Shown here piece after piece: positions 24,806 to 33,679 of a stretch of DNA of 64,000 bases; position 1 is the stretch's first letter, and every line of letters begins with the position of its first letter. The notes beneath the pieces were generated by a model. It had not been told where the DNA came from. It ran no database searches and saw only the letters and a list, made by a program, of their open reading frames with translations. The stretch spans positions 1-64,000 of the forward strand of contig CASDZW010000002.1 in NCBI GenBank assembly GCA_949285915.1, in the 5' to 3' direction. Source of the stretch: an uncultured Collinsella sp. (lineage in GTDB: Bacteria; Actinomycetota; Coriobacteriia; Coriobacteriales; Coriobacteriaceae). The position numbers were made by a program, and so were the translations under genes.

Positions 24806-27337
24806 CTATTTCGCCTTGGTGCCCGAAGACTTCTTGGTCGTCTTCTTGGCCGAGGCCTTCTTTGCCCCCGGTTTGCGCGCACCGGCGCGACCGCGGGCAG
24901 GCTTCTTCTCCTTGCTGGGGCAGTCCATGTTCACGCAGATGCGCCACGGACCGCGCGCCGTCTCGACCACCACGATGGGCGCCCCGCAGTGCTCACACAC
25001 CTCGCCTGTGGCCTCGAGCTTACCGCGCGCCGGCAGCGGGTAGGAAACGCCGCAGTCGTCGTAGTTGGTGCAGCGGATAAAGCGCTTGCCGCTCTTCTCG
25101 CTCTTGTGCGCGATAAGGTCGCCGTGGCGCCCTGCCGCCGCGCAGGTGGGGCACTCGCCCACCTTGAGGTCGGGCTCGAAATTGGTGGGGCACTGGGGGT
25201 TCACGCAGACCTCGTAGGCCTTGCTGCGGAACGGCTGGCACTTGATGCGCGGCGCGCCGCACTCCGGGCATACGGCCGCCTCGCCCTCAAGCGGGCTCAC
25301 CTTCACGCCGGAGGGCACCGGATAGGTGACGTCGCAGTCCGGCCAGCCCATGCAGCCAATAAAGCTGCCGCGCGTCTTGGCGGAGGTCTTCATCACGAGG
25401 TCCTTGCCGCACTTGGGGCAGGTGCCCACCTTGGCATCGGCCGTGACAGCGTCCGCGATGCGGTCGCCCAGGTCGTCCTTGTGCTCTATGAGCGCGTCAA
25501 GCATGCCGGCAAGGAGCGCCCGCGAGTGGTCCACGACGCGCTCCTGGGTGTCCTGTCCCTCTGCCACACGCGTCATATCCTCGTCGAGCTCGGCCGTCAT
25601 CTCGGGCGTGGTGATGCGCGGCGCAAACTCGTGCAGCGCGTCGACAATGGCCATGCCGAGCTGACTCGGCTCGATGGGGTCGTTTTTGAGGTAGCGCACC
25701 TGGTAGAGGCGCTCGATAATCGAGGCGCGCGTGGACTTGGTGCCGAGGCCGCGCTTCTCCATCTCCTGCACGAGGCGTCCCTGGCTATAGCGCGCGGGCG
25801 GCTCAGTCTGCTTGGCCTCGAGCTTGATGTCGCGCACGTCGACCACGTCGCCCTCGGCAAGCGCGGGCAGCTGCTCGTCGCGCTTGAGACCGTAGGGGTA
25901 AGCCTCGCGGAAGCCCTGCTCAACAAGCACGTCGCCCGACGCCGTGAAGGGCTCGCCCGCCACGTCGATGGCAAGCTTGGTGTTCTCAATGGTCGCGGGG
26001 CCCATGAGCGTCGCCAAAAAGCGCCGCGCGATGAGCTGGTAGAGCTTCTTCTGACCGCCGTCCAAGCTCGACGGGTCACCCTGGCCCGTGGGGTGGATGG
26101 GCGGATGGTCGGTGGTCTCGACCTTGCCGCGCGTGGGCTTCATGGGGCCGGCGAGGACCTTACTGCACACGGGGCGAAGCGCCGGGTTGGTATCGGCGAG
26201 CCCCTTGACCACGCCCGCGATATCGAGCGAGCGCGGGTAGACCGTGTTGTCGACACGCGGGTAGGAGATGAGGCCCGCCATGTAGAGGCTCTCGGCGATG
26301 CGCATGGTACGCGCCGGCGAGATACCCTCGGCCGCAGCAGCGGCCTGCAGGCTCGTGGTGTTGAACGGAATGGGCGGTTGCTGCTTGCGGGCGCGCTTGG
26401 TCACCTGCGTGACGGTGCCGGTTGTGGCACCCTCGACATGCGAAAACGCCGTCTCTGCCGCCGTCTTATCCGTAAAGCGCGCCGTGGCGTGGGAAATCTT
26501 GAACTCGTCGCCGTCCTTGGCGGCAAGGCCGCGGATCTGCCAGTAATCCTCGGGCACAAAGGCCATGCGCTCGCGCTCGCGCTCGACCACCAAGGCGAGC
26601 GTAGGCGTCTGCACGCGGCCGGCGGAGCGCACGTTGCCAAACCCGCCAAAGCGCGCAAGCGTGAGGTAGCGCGTGAGGACAGCACCCCAGATGAGGTCGA
26701 TGTACTGGCGGCTCTCGCCGGCGTCCGCCAGATTCTGGTCGAGCGTAACGAGGTTCTCAAAGGCCGCCGTCACCTCGCCCTTGATGAGCGCCGAGTAGCG
26801 CGCACGGTACGCCGGCAGCTCCGGCGCGACCTCGCGTATCATGTCGAGCGCGTCCGAACCGATGAGCTCGCCTTCGCGGTCAAAGTCGGTGGCGATGATG
26901 ACCTCGTCCGCCTTTTTGGCGAGGTTCTTGAGGACGCGGATAATCTCCTTCTCAGCCGGCTTCTTGAGCACAGGCGCCCAGGTAAGATAGGGCAGGCTCT
27001 CGACCTTCCAGCCCTTGAGCGAGATGCCGTTTGCAAGGTAGGGCTTGCGCTTGGTGGCATACGGCGGGCGCGCGAGCCCGTCGGGGATGTCCGCGGGGAG
27101 CACCTCGCCCTCCTCGGTCACGCTGTACCAGCCCTGCTTCTTGTCAAAGAGCACGTCGTCGGGGAAGTCGGGCGCCAGGATGTGCCCGGCGAGGCCCATG
27201 GAGACCCACTCCTCGCCTGCTACCTCAAAGCGGTAGACCTGGGTGTTGTAGACCTTGTCGGTCTTGGGCTTGGTGGTGGAGAGCAGCTGCGCGATCTTTT
27301 GCGCGGCGATGTTCTTCTCTGCGACGACGAGCTTCAC
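24806..27337 (-). CDS. topA: type IA DNA topoisomerase, archaeal-type TopA
   Basis: An 843-aa enzyme that relaxes negative supercoils. The Toprim domain starts KLVVAEKNIAAQKIAQLL and has the acidic triad region ATDFDREGELIG (about 150-160). The active tyrosine is Y359 in LISYPRVDNTVYP, and VRSAGRVQTPTLALVVERE is the adjacent core motif. EKNIAA and PFNTTSLQAA...YPRxDNTVYP follow archaeal TopA rather than standard bacterial TopA (VESPAKA...). At least four C-terminal zinc ribbons (from about 640) precede a Lys/Ala-rich tail. GTG at 27337 is chosen: GGGG is 6 nt upstream and MKLVVAEKN aligns with the family start. It is probably the chromosomal topoisomerase I. Confidence 0.92.
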   Translation of the reverse strand: MKLVVAEKNIAAQKIAQLLSTTKPKTDKVYNTQVYRFEVAGEEWVSMGLAGHILAPDFPDDVLFDKKQGWYSVTEEGEVLPADIPDGLARPPYATKRKPYLANGISLKGWKVESLPYLTWAPVLKKPAEKEIIRVLKNLAKKADEVIIATDFDREGELIGSDALDMIREVAPELPAYRARYSALIKGEVTAAFENLVTLDQNLADAGESRQYIDLIWGAVLTRYLTLARFGGFGNVRSAGRVQTPTLALVVERERERMAFVPEDYWQIRGLAAKDGDEFKISHATARFTDKTAAETAFSHVEGATTGTVTQVTKRARKQQPPIPFNTTSLQAAAAAEGISPARTMRIAESLYMAGLISYPRVDNTVYPRSLDIAGVVKGLADTNPALRPVCSKVLAGPMKPTRGKVETTDHPPIHPTGQGDPSSLDGGQKKLYQLIARRFLATLMGPATIENTKLAIDVAGEPFTASGDVLVEQGFREAYPYGLKRDEQLPALAEGDVVDVRDIKLEAKQTEPPARYSQGRLVQEMEKRGLGTKSTRASIIERLYQVRYLKNDPIEPSQLGMAIVDALHEFAPRITTPEMTAELDEDMTRVAEGQDTQERVVDHSRALLAGMLDALIEHKDDLGDRIADAVTADAKVGTCPKCGKDLVMKTSAKTRGSFIGCMGWPDCDVTYPVPSGVKVSPLEGEAAVCPECGAPRIKCQPFRSKAYEVCVNPQCPTNFEPDLKVGECPTCAAAGRHGDLIAHKSEKSGKRFIRCTNYDDCGVSYPLPARGKLEATGEVCEHCGAPIVVVETARGPWRICVNMDCPSKEKKPARGRAGARKPGAKKASAKKTTKKSSGTKAK

Positions 27338-27483
27338 GAGGACCCCTTGGCGACCGGTTGACACATCAAATCAGACACCGCGAAGCGTGCCCCGCAGCGG
27401 TGGTTTCTTGCCGGACAGTATAACCAAGTTGCGCGAGCGCGAAAAATCAACACATGCGGTTAAGCACTCGCCTGTGTCATGAC

Positions 27484-27634
27484 AAAAAATCAGTTATTCA
27501 ATAATCCGAGCCCCGATTGCGCAGTATACGAACAGAAGGGGGCTTCTCTCAGCAGGATTTTCCTTGGGTTTTAGCTACACCAATCTCGTCCTACACGGAC
27601 CTGCCCATGAAGATTATTGAATACCTGATTTTTT
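27484..27634. repeat. 151-bp element bounded by 23-bp inverted repeats
   Basis: The arms at 27484-27506 and 27612-27634 are reverse complements at 22 of 23 positions, each ending outward in an A6/T6 run. They enclose 105 bp that is more AT-rich than its surroundings and holds a small AGAAG-GGGG-CTTCT hairpin. The right arm overlaps the EamA stop codon by 2 bp. It could be a MITE-like remnant, an invertible regulatory segment, or a long-range stem. No target duplication is obvious. Confidence 0.7.
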
Positions 27635-28607
27635 ACACCGTGAGGAACACCATCGCGATGATGAGGGCAAAGCCGGCGATATCGGTCGGTGCAAAGACCG
27701 TGCCCAAAAAGATTGCGCTCGTGATGGTTGCCGACACGGGCTCGACCGTGCCGATAAGGCTTGCACGCATGGAGCCGATGTCTTTCACGCCCTGCATATA
27801 TAAGAAGTACGCGAGGAACGATCCCACAAAGACAAGCACCGCGAAGGCACCCCAACCCATAGCGTCAAATACGGGCACCTGCTCCCACGGGCGGATGATG
27901 ACCGAGGACGCCAGCCCCGACACGAGCATGCCCATGCCCGTCACGATCGAGGAGCCGTACCGGGCGAGAAGCCCCGTGGGGATGATGGACATGCACGCGG
28001 CGCCCACCGCGGCGATAAGGCCGATGGCAAGCCCGTCGGGCGGGATAACGAGCGTGGAGGGGTTGCCCGCCGTCGCAAGCAGATAGGTACCGGCGAGCGC
28101 CAGCACCACGCCCGCGAGCTCGCGCTTGCGGGGGCCGCGCCGGGCGCGCAGACAGGCGTAAACCATAATGATGATGAGCTGCAGACACTGAAGCACCGTC
28201 GCGGTACCGGCGTTCATAGCGCGCACGGCGAGCAGATAGAAATACTGATTGAGAAAGACGCCGCTCGCAGCAAAGACCGCAAGCAGAGCGAGGTCGCGCG
28301 GGGTGGTGAGCAGCTGTTTGAGACGAGCGCGGTCGGTCGCGAGGATGAAAACGAGAAAGAGTGCGCCCGAGCAGAGCTGGCGCACCACCATAAGCCACGC
28401 GGTATCGACCGCGTAGTTCTCAAAAAGGTAGCTCGCGCACGTTCCCGAGAAGCCCCAGAAGATACCGCCCGCAAGCGTAGCCAGAAAGCCCGTGATGAGT
28501 TTACGGTTTGCCGAGGCGTTGAGGCGCTCACGGATACCGCGGCGGCGAGCACGGGAGGCGGCATCGGTGCCGAAATCTTCCGCCGTAATATCCTCTTGTT
28601 CTGCCAT
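27633..28607 (-). CDS. EamA/DMT family transporter
   Basis: A 324-aa protein with about ten hydrophobic segments in two EamA repeats, typical of drug/metabolite transporters. The first repeat starts at ITGFLATLAGGIFWGFSGTCASYLF; RAMNAGTATVLQCLQ and SMRASLIGTVEPVSATI are the conserved fourth-helix segments of each half. A ~40-residue charged N-terminus precedes. The substrate cannot be inferred. ATG at 28607 is chosen because AAAGGGGG lies 5 nt upstream. Its stop codon overlaps the inverted-repeat element. Confidence 0.88.
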   Translation of the reverse strand: MAEQEDITAEDFGTDAASRARRRGIRERLNASANRKLITGFLATLAGGIFWGFSGTCASYLFENYAVDTAWLMVVRQLCSGALFLVFILATDRARLKQLLTTPRDLALLAVFAASGVFLNQYFYLLAVRAMNAGTATVLQCLQLIIIMVYACLRARRGPRKRELAGVVLALAGTYLLATAGNPSTLVIPPDGLAIGLIAAVGAACMSIIPTGLLARYGSSIVTGMGMLVSGLASSVIIRPWEQVPVFDAMGWGAFAVLVFVGSFLAYFLYMQGVKDIGSMRASLIGTVEPVSATITSAIFLGTVFAPTDIAGFALIIAMVFLTV

Positions 28608-28741
28608 GCCTGCCCCCTTTGGTCCGCGACACACCATAGCGTATGATTGCGCAGGTTAAAAGGGGTATCGGACAAAAAGAACGTCAGAGGGCAAAGTCGC
28701 TTTGGCGGGCTAAAGCATGTGCTGGGAGATGCATGCGCTGG

Positions 28742-29320
28742 CTAATCAGCATGCGACCCGTCTTCGGTTGAGGGAGCATCCAGTTTAGGTGCAGGCGAAA
28801 GATAGCGCTCGCAGCAGCGCGGCACAGCGAAAATGGCAAGGCCGATCCAGACGATGCACGTGATAATGCTCGTCACATCGGGATTGATGGGTGGCACAAG
28901 CTCCATCAGAAGCGACGTGATGTTAGGGATGAACGCCACCAGACCCACAAGCCCAGCATAGAGAAGAAACGCGTCCTTTTTGCTCCAATGATTCTGCTCC
29001 ACAAAGGTCTCTCCCGCGAAGTTCCGAGCAAAGTAGTCGCGCTTGATTGCCTTGTAGGCGCCCGCAATGAAGATAATCGTGACGATCAAGAACACGAAGA
29101 AGAACAGATAGAGGCCGATTATCAAGTTGAATGCCTGCAGCGTATCCAACCGCCCAAACGGATCGACGCCCACGGCATCCATCACATTCAGCACGATGAG
29201 CGCGATAGAGGCGATGGCGTCCGCCACCAAGGTAAACACCAGATACCGAAGGAACTTGCGCCGCGCTTGCTCCCCCATCACCCGCCACGATGTCTTGAGC
29301 ATGTCGACGATGCCGTTCAT
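28742..29320 (-). CDS. membrane protein of unknown function
   Basis: A 192-aa protein with about four hydrophobic segments: LVFTLVADAIASIALIVLNVM, AFNLIIGLYLFFFVFLIVTIIFI, FLLYAGLVGLVAFIP and SIITCIVWIGLAIFAVP. Short charged ends follow. I recognise no family. ATG at 29320 follows a strong AGGAGG (7 nt). It diverges from the M16 peptidase gene across 181 bp that contain an 11-C tract. Confidence 0.7.
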   Translation of the reverse strand: MNGIVDMLKTSWRVMGEQARRKFLRYLVFTLVADAIASIALIVLNVMDAVGVDPFGRLDTLQAFNLIIGLYLFFFVFLIVTIIFIAGAYKAIKRDYFARNFAGETFVEQNHWSKKDAFLLYAGLVGLVAFIPNITSLLMELVPPINPDVTSIITCIVWIGLAIFAVPRCCERYLSPAPKLDAPSTEDGSHAD

Positions 29321-29396
29321 GGTGCCTCCTCGCGAACGGGAAACCATAAGGCCTATATACCCACTACGGCCCCGCGCAAAGAGCGACGAAGGGCTG

Positions 29397-29407
29397 CCCC
29401 CCCCCCC
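29397..29407. repeat. homopolymeric C11 tract in divergent intergenic region
   Basis: Eleven consecutive C residues lie between the divergent starts of a membrane protein gene (29320, -) and the M16C peptidase gene (29502, +). Tracts of this length are prone to slipped-strand length change and, next to promoters, can vary expression. Confidence 0.8.
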
Positions 29408-29501
29408 GCAGACGGACTGGCTGCCGCGGTAAACGGTGGCGCCAGGCGCTAGTATGGGTATAAGCACCCTCGTTCACTACGTTTGCCTTGATAGGAGCTG
29501 T

Positions 29502-32500
29502 ATGGCCACCATCGAATCCGCTGCCTGCGCATCCGCCGCCCACCTACTCGCCCCCGGCGCGACCGTCTCGGGCTTTACCGTCTGCCGCCGCGAGGCGATT
29601 GAGGAACTCGACGCCGACGCATACGTTCTGCGTCATAAGGCCTCCGGCGCACGCCTGCTCTACCTCGCCTGCGACGACGAGAACAAGGCCTTCGCCATTG
29701 GCTTCAAGACCCCGCCGGCCGACGACACGGGCGTCTTCCACATCCTCGAGCACTCAGTGCTTTGCGGCAGCGCCAAATTCCCCGTGAAGGAGCCCTTCGT
29801 CGACCTCATCAAGAGCTCGATGCAGACGTTTCTTAACGCCATGACCTACCCGGACAAGACCATCTACCCGGTTGCCTCCACCAACGAGCAGGACTTGCTC
29901 AACCTCATGGACGTCTATATGGACGCCGTGCTGAACCCCGCCATCTACACGAAGCCCACCATTTTTGAGCAGGAGGGCTGGCACGAGGAGGTCGAGCGCG
30001 ACGCCGAAGGACGTCCGCACCGCCGTATCAACGGCGTGGTCTACAACGAGATGAAAGGCGCGCTCTCGGACCCCATGGACGTGCTCGATAACGCTGTGAA
30101 CCGGGCGCTCTTCCCGGACACGGCCTACGCGCACGAGTCCGGCGGAAACCCCCGCGCCATCCCCTCGCTCACCTACGAGGCGTTTCTCGACAACCACGCC
30201 CGCCACTACAATCTGGCGAACAGCTACATCGTGCTCTACGGCGACTTTAGCAATGTGCGCCACGAGCTTGCGTTTTTGGACGAGAACTACCTTGGCACCG
30301 CGGCACAGGAGCGCGCGGCGGCTGCCCGCGCTGCGGCAGGCCACGCGCCGGCTGAGGTGGGCGCGCCTAACCCGCTTGGACACCAGGCGCCTGTTGTCTG
30401 CGATTACGAGCGCATTGAGATGGCGACTACGCCCGACAACGCCCTCGTGGGCCAGGCGTACGTGCTTGGCGACGCGTACGACCCCTTCCACACCGTCGCC
30501 GCGGACGTACTCTTTGACGCGCTTCTGGGCTCCAACGAAGCACCGGTGAAAAAGGCCCTTATCGAGGCGGGTATCGGCGGAAACGTGACCTCCTACACCT
30601 CCTCGGCGTGCTTGCAGCCCTACGAGCTCATCATCCTACAGAACGCCAAACCCGATGTTGCGCAGACCTTCCGCCGGATCATCGAGGACACCTGCCGCGA
30701 CCTTGTGGAACACGGCATCCCGCGGGAGCGCCTGGAGGCCATCATCTCCAGCAACGAGTACGCCCTGCGTCAGCGCGACTACGGCACGGCGGACGGCGTG
30801 GTGCTTGCCTGCGAGGCGCTTTCCACCTGGCTGTACGCCGAAGACACAGATCAGACGCGCGCTGCCACCGCCGCCCTTACCTATGCGGAGACGTTCGCGC
30901 GTCTGCGCCGTGAGCTCGAAGGGGACTTCTTCGAGCAGCTCCTGCGAGAGCTCGTGCTCGAAAGCGACCACCGCGCCCTCGTGGAGCTCGTACCCGTGGA
31001 CACCGCACGGGGCGCGGCAGACGTGCCCGACGGCACAGACGATGTGTCCGCTGTTGCAGATGCAGACAATACGCTCATGAACGACCCGAACTCCGCCGAT
31101 TCCGGCAATCTCGATACGGTTATGAGCGCAAACGAGGCCGCTCGCATCGAAGAGCGCGTTGCGGCGCTGCGCGCGGCACAGGAGGCGGAGGACACCCCCG
31201 AGGCAAAGGCGACCCTGCCGCGCCTCACCGTGGCCGACATCGGCGCGGCGCGCCCCGAGCCCGCGCTCACTCTCGACCGCGAGACGCCCCTGCCCTGCCT
31301 TGTGCACCCGCTGCCGACACACCGTATCGCCTACGCGCTCACCTACTTTGACCTCACGCACGTAAGCTATGCTGAGCTCCCCTACGTGAAGGTGCTCTGC
31401 CGCCTCATGCAGCAGCTCGCCACGCGCTGCCACACCGCCGCCGAGCTCGACAGCTACATCACGAGCAACCTCGGCTTCCTCTCCTTTACGCCTGAGGTCT
31501 TCTACCGCGACGAGAATTGGCGCCTCGCCCGGCCCATGCTCTGCGTGGCAGCGGGCGCGCTCTCCGAGAAGATCGACGCCCTCGCCGAGATTCCACGCGA
31601 GGTGTGGGCGGAAACCCTCTTTGAGGACACCGGCCGCATGCACGACGTGCTCGTGCAGCTCAAGATTGGCATGGAGCAGGGCTTCATCGTCTCTGGCCAT
31701 CAGGCGGCGCTTGCGCGCGCCTACTCCTACGTCTCGCCAGCCGGCGTGGTGCACGAGCAGCTCGGCGGCGTGGACTTCTACCTGTTCCTGAAAGACCTCG
31801 TCGAGCACTTTGACGAGCGCGCGGCCGAGCTTTGCGACAAGCTTCGTGACCTGCAGAGCCGCATCTTCACCTCGACCGGCACGATTGCGAGCTTCACGGG
31901 CTCATCGGAGGACTACCGTGCCTATTGGGAGGCCGCGGGAGACTTGGGGCTCGCGCCGCGCACGGCGCCCGCCAAGGAACTCTACGTGCCCGCGCCTGAG
32001 GACAAGCACGAGGCGTTCGTTATCCCGAGCGATGTGAGCTACACCGCGCTCTCTACCGACCCGCGCAAGCTCGGCATCGCTACGAACGGACGCTGGGGCG
32101 TGGCGGCAAACGCGCTTTCTTACGACTACCTGTGGAACGAGATCCGCGTGAAGGGTGGCGCCTACGGGTGTGGCTTCCGCGCCGTGGTGGAGCGCCAGCT
32201 TGCGTTCTACACCTACCGCGACCCTGCCATCGACCCGTCGCTCGCGCGCATTCGCGCTGTGGGCGCCTGGCTCGCCGGCTTCGAGCCCGACTCGGCAGCC
32301 TTTGAGGGCTTTATTGTCTCAAGCGTGGCCGCGCACGACGCGCCGGTGAAACCCTATGCGCAGACAAAGCGCCGCTGCGGCGAGTACTTTGCCGGACGTG
32401 AGCCGGGCTTCCGCGACCGCGTGCGCGCCGACATGCTTGCGACCACGCCCGCGAAGCTGCGCGCCCTTAGCTCCGACATCACCCGCGTCGCCGCCGAGGC

Positions 32501-32579
32501 GCCCGCGTGCGTCTTTGGCGGGCGGGACATCATCACGGCGAGTGAGGCCGGTTGGAACGTCGTGGAGCTGCTCAGCTAA
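29502..32579 (+). CDS. M16C (presequence-protease-like) zinc metallopeptidase
   Basis: A 1025-aa peptidase of the insulinase superfamily, subfamily M16C (PreP/Cym1, falcilysin). The inverted zinc motif HxxEH is at 80-84 (HILEH). Conserved neighbours include FPVKEPFVDLIKSSMQTFLNAMTYPDKT and VVYNEMKGALSDP. The C-terminal half has NEIRVKGGAYGCGF, the RxxxGGAYG element that completes the catalytic chamber. A low-complexity acidic insertion (about 500-560) separates the halves. No signal peptide is seen, so it probably degrades peptides in the cytoplasm. AGGAG lies 5 nt before the ATG. A strong terminator follows. Confidence 0.93.
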   Translation: MATIESAACASAAHLLAPGATVSGFTVCRREAIEELDADAYVLRHKASGARLLYLACDDENKAFAIGFKTPPADDTGVFHILEHSVLCGSAKFPVKEPFVDLIKSSMQTFLNAMTYPDKTIYPVASTNEQDLLNLMDVYMDAVLNPAIYTKPTIFEQEGWHEEVERDAEGRPHRRINGVVYNEMKGALSDPMDVLDNAVNRALFPDTAYAHESGGNPRAIPSLTYEAFLDNHARHYNLANSYIVLYGDFSNVRHELAFLDENYLGTAAQERAAAARAAAGHAPAEVGAPNPLGHQAPVVCDYERIEMATTPDNALVGQAYVLGDAYDPFHTVAADVLFDALLGSNEAPVKKALIEAGIGGNVTSYTSSACLQPYELIILQNAKPDVAQTFRRIIEDTCRDLVEHGIPRERLEAIISSNEYALRQRDYGTADGVVLACEALSTWLYAEDTDQTRAATAALTYAETFARLRRELEGDFFEQLLRELVLESDHRALVELVPVDTARGAADVPDGTDDVSAVADADNTLMNDPNSADSGNLDTVMSANEAARIEERVAALRAAQEAEDTPEAKATLPRLTVADIGAARPEPALTLDRETPLPCLVHPLPTHRIAYALTYFDLTHVSYAELPYVKVLCRLMQQLATRCHTAAELDSYITSNLGFLSFTPEVFYRDENWRLARPMLCVAAGALSEKIDALAEIPREVWAETLFEDTGRMHDVLVQLKIGMEQGFIVSGHQAALARAYSYVSPAGVVHEQLGGVDFYLFLKDLVEHFDERAAELCDKLRDLQSRIFTSTGTIASFTGSSEDYRAYWEAAGDLGLAPRTAPAKELYVPAPEDKHEAFVIPSDVSYTALSTDPRKLGIATNGRWGVAANALSYDYLWNEIRVKGGAYGCGFRAVVERQLAFYTYRDPAIDPSLARIRAVGAWLAGFEPDSAAFEGFIVSSVAAHDAPVKPYAQTKRRCGEYFAGREPGFRDRVRADMLATTPAKLRALSSDITRVAAEAPACVFGGRDIITASEAGWNVVELLS

Positions 32580-32623
32580 CCCGTAGCTGGCAAAGTAGCT
32601 AGCGGCGCCGGGCAATACCAGCA

Positions 32624-32661
32624 GCGGCCGGAGTGGCATGAGCACTCCGGCCGCCGTTTTT
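32624..32661 (+). terminator. intrinsic terminator after M16C peptidase
   Basis: A perfect 12-bp stem (GCGGCCGGAGTG with its complement) and 7-nt loop are followed by CG and TTTTT at 32657-32661. Confidence 0.88.
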
Positions 32662-32687
32662 GCGCAAAGTAAGTGGCGCGCGCAGCA

Positions 32688-33608
32688 CTACTTACCGACC
32701 GTGCGGATGTCGTAAGGCGTGGTCTGGTAGACGTAGTAGTTGAGCCAGTTGGTATAGAGGAGCTGCGCCTGCGCGCGCCACGTGTTCACCGGAGGGCGCG
32801 AGGGGTCGTTGTCGGGGAAGTAATGGGCGGGCACCTCGGGGTCGATGCCGCGCGCCACGTCGCGCTCGTACTCGAGCGCAAGAGTGTCGACGTCGTACTC
32901 AGGGTGGCCAAAGATAAAGAAGCGGCGGCTGTCGGTAGACTTCACAATGTAGAGCCCCACCTCGGGTGAATCCGCACTCACCTCGAGCTCCGGCACGCGC
33001 GCCACATCCTCGGCGCGCACCTCGGTGTTGCGGGAATGAACGGCATAGAAGCGGTCGTCGAGGCCGCGCACGAGCGGCGAGCTCGGCTTGACGATGCGAT
33101 GCTCGAAAACGCCCGACGCCTTCTTGGGCAGCGGATGCTTGTCGATGCTGTAGTGGAAGTAGAGCCCCGCCTGCGCGCCCCAGCAGATATGGAGCGTTGA
33201 GTGCACATGCGTGGTGGACCAGTCCATGATGCGGCAGAGCTCGTCCCAATAATCGACCTCCTCAAAGGGCATCTCCTCCACCGGCGCGCCCGTGATGATA
33301 AGGCCGTCGAAGCGCTCGTGGCGCACCTCATCGAACGTGCGGTAGAACGTCTCCAGGTGGCTCGCCGCCACATGCGCCGCCTCGTGGCTCGCCGTGCGCA
33401 GCAGCTCGACCTCAATCTGCAGCGGCGTGTTGGAGAGCTTGCGCATGATCTGGGTCTCGGTGGCGACCTTGGTGGGCATGAGGTTCAAGATGAGTACGCG
33501 CAGAGGGCGGATGTCCTGGTGGATAGCGCGGTACTCCGTCATGACAAAGATGTTCTCGGCCTCAAGCGCCGCGGTTGCGGGCAGGGCGTCGGGGATGCGG
33601 ATGGGCAC
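32688..33608 (-). CDS. metA: homoserine O-acyltransferase (MetA family, probable acetyltransferase)
   Basis: A 306-aa MetA. The nucleophile is C142 in [11 protein letters not shown]; later H (about 235, [10 protein letters not shown]) and the following E complete the active site. Residue 111 is Glu in [16 protein letters not shown]; in this family Glu at 111 goes with acetyl-CoA and Gly with succinyl-CoA, so acetylhomoserine is the likely product. It activates homoserine for sulfhydrylation or transsulfuration on the way to methionine. The start is GTG at 33608 with AAAGGAG about 8 nt upstream. It is a single gene, separate from the metF-metH operon. Confidence 0.93.
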   Translation of the reverse strand: MPIRIPDALPATAALEAENIFVMTEYRAIHQDIRPLRVLILNLMPTKVATETQIMRKLSNTPLQIEVELLRTASHEAAHVAASHLETFYRTFDEVRHERFDGLIITGAPVEEMPFEEVDYWDELCRIMDWSTTHVHSTLHICWGAQAGLYFHYSIDKHPLPKKASGVFEHRIVKPSSPLVRGLDDRFYAVHSRNTEVRAEDVARVPELEVSADSPEVGLYIVKSTDSRRFFIFGHPEYDVDTLALEYERDVARGIDPEVPAHYFPDNDPSRPPVNTWRAQAQLLYTNWLNYYVYQTTPYDIRTVGK

Positions 33609-33679
33609 GGTAGCACTCCTTTAGCGATCGGTCGGCTCAGTTGTCTGAGCGATTGGCGCGTACGGCACGCCCGGGGCGC

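Noticed and set aside
24803-27361. 852-codon open frame opposite topA
   Set aside because: It mirrors topA almost exactly and has no protein-like motifs.
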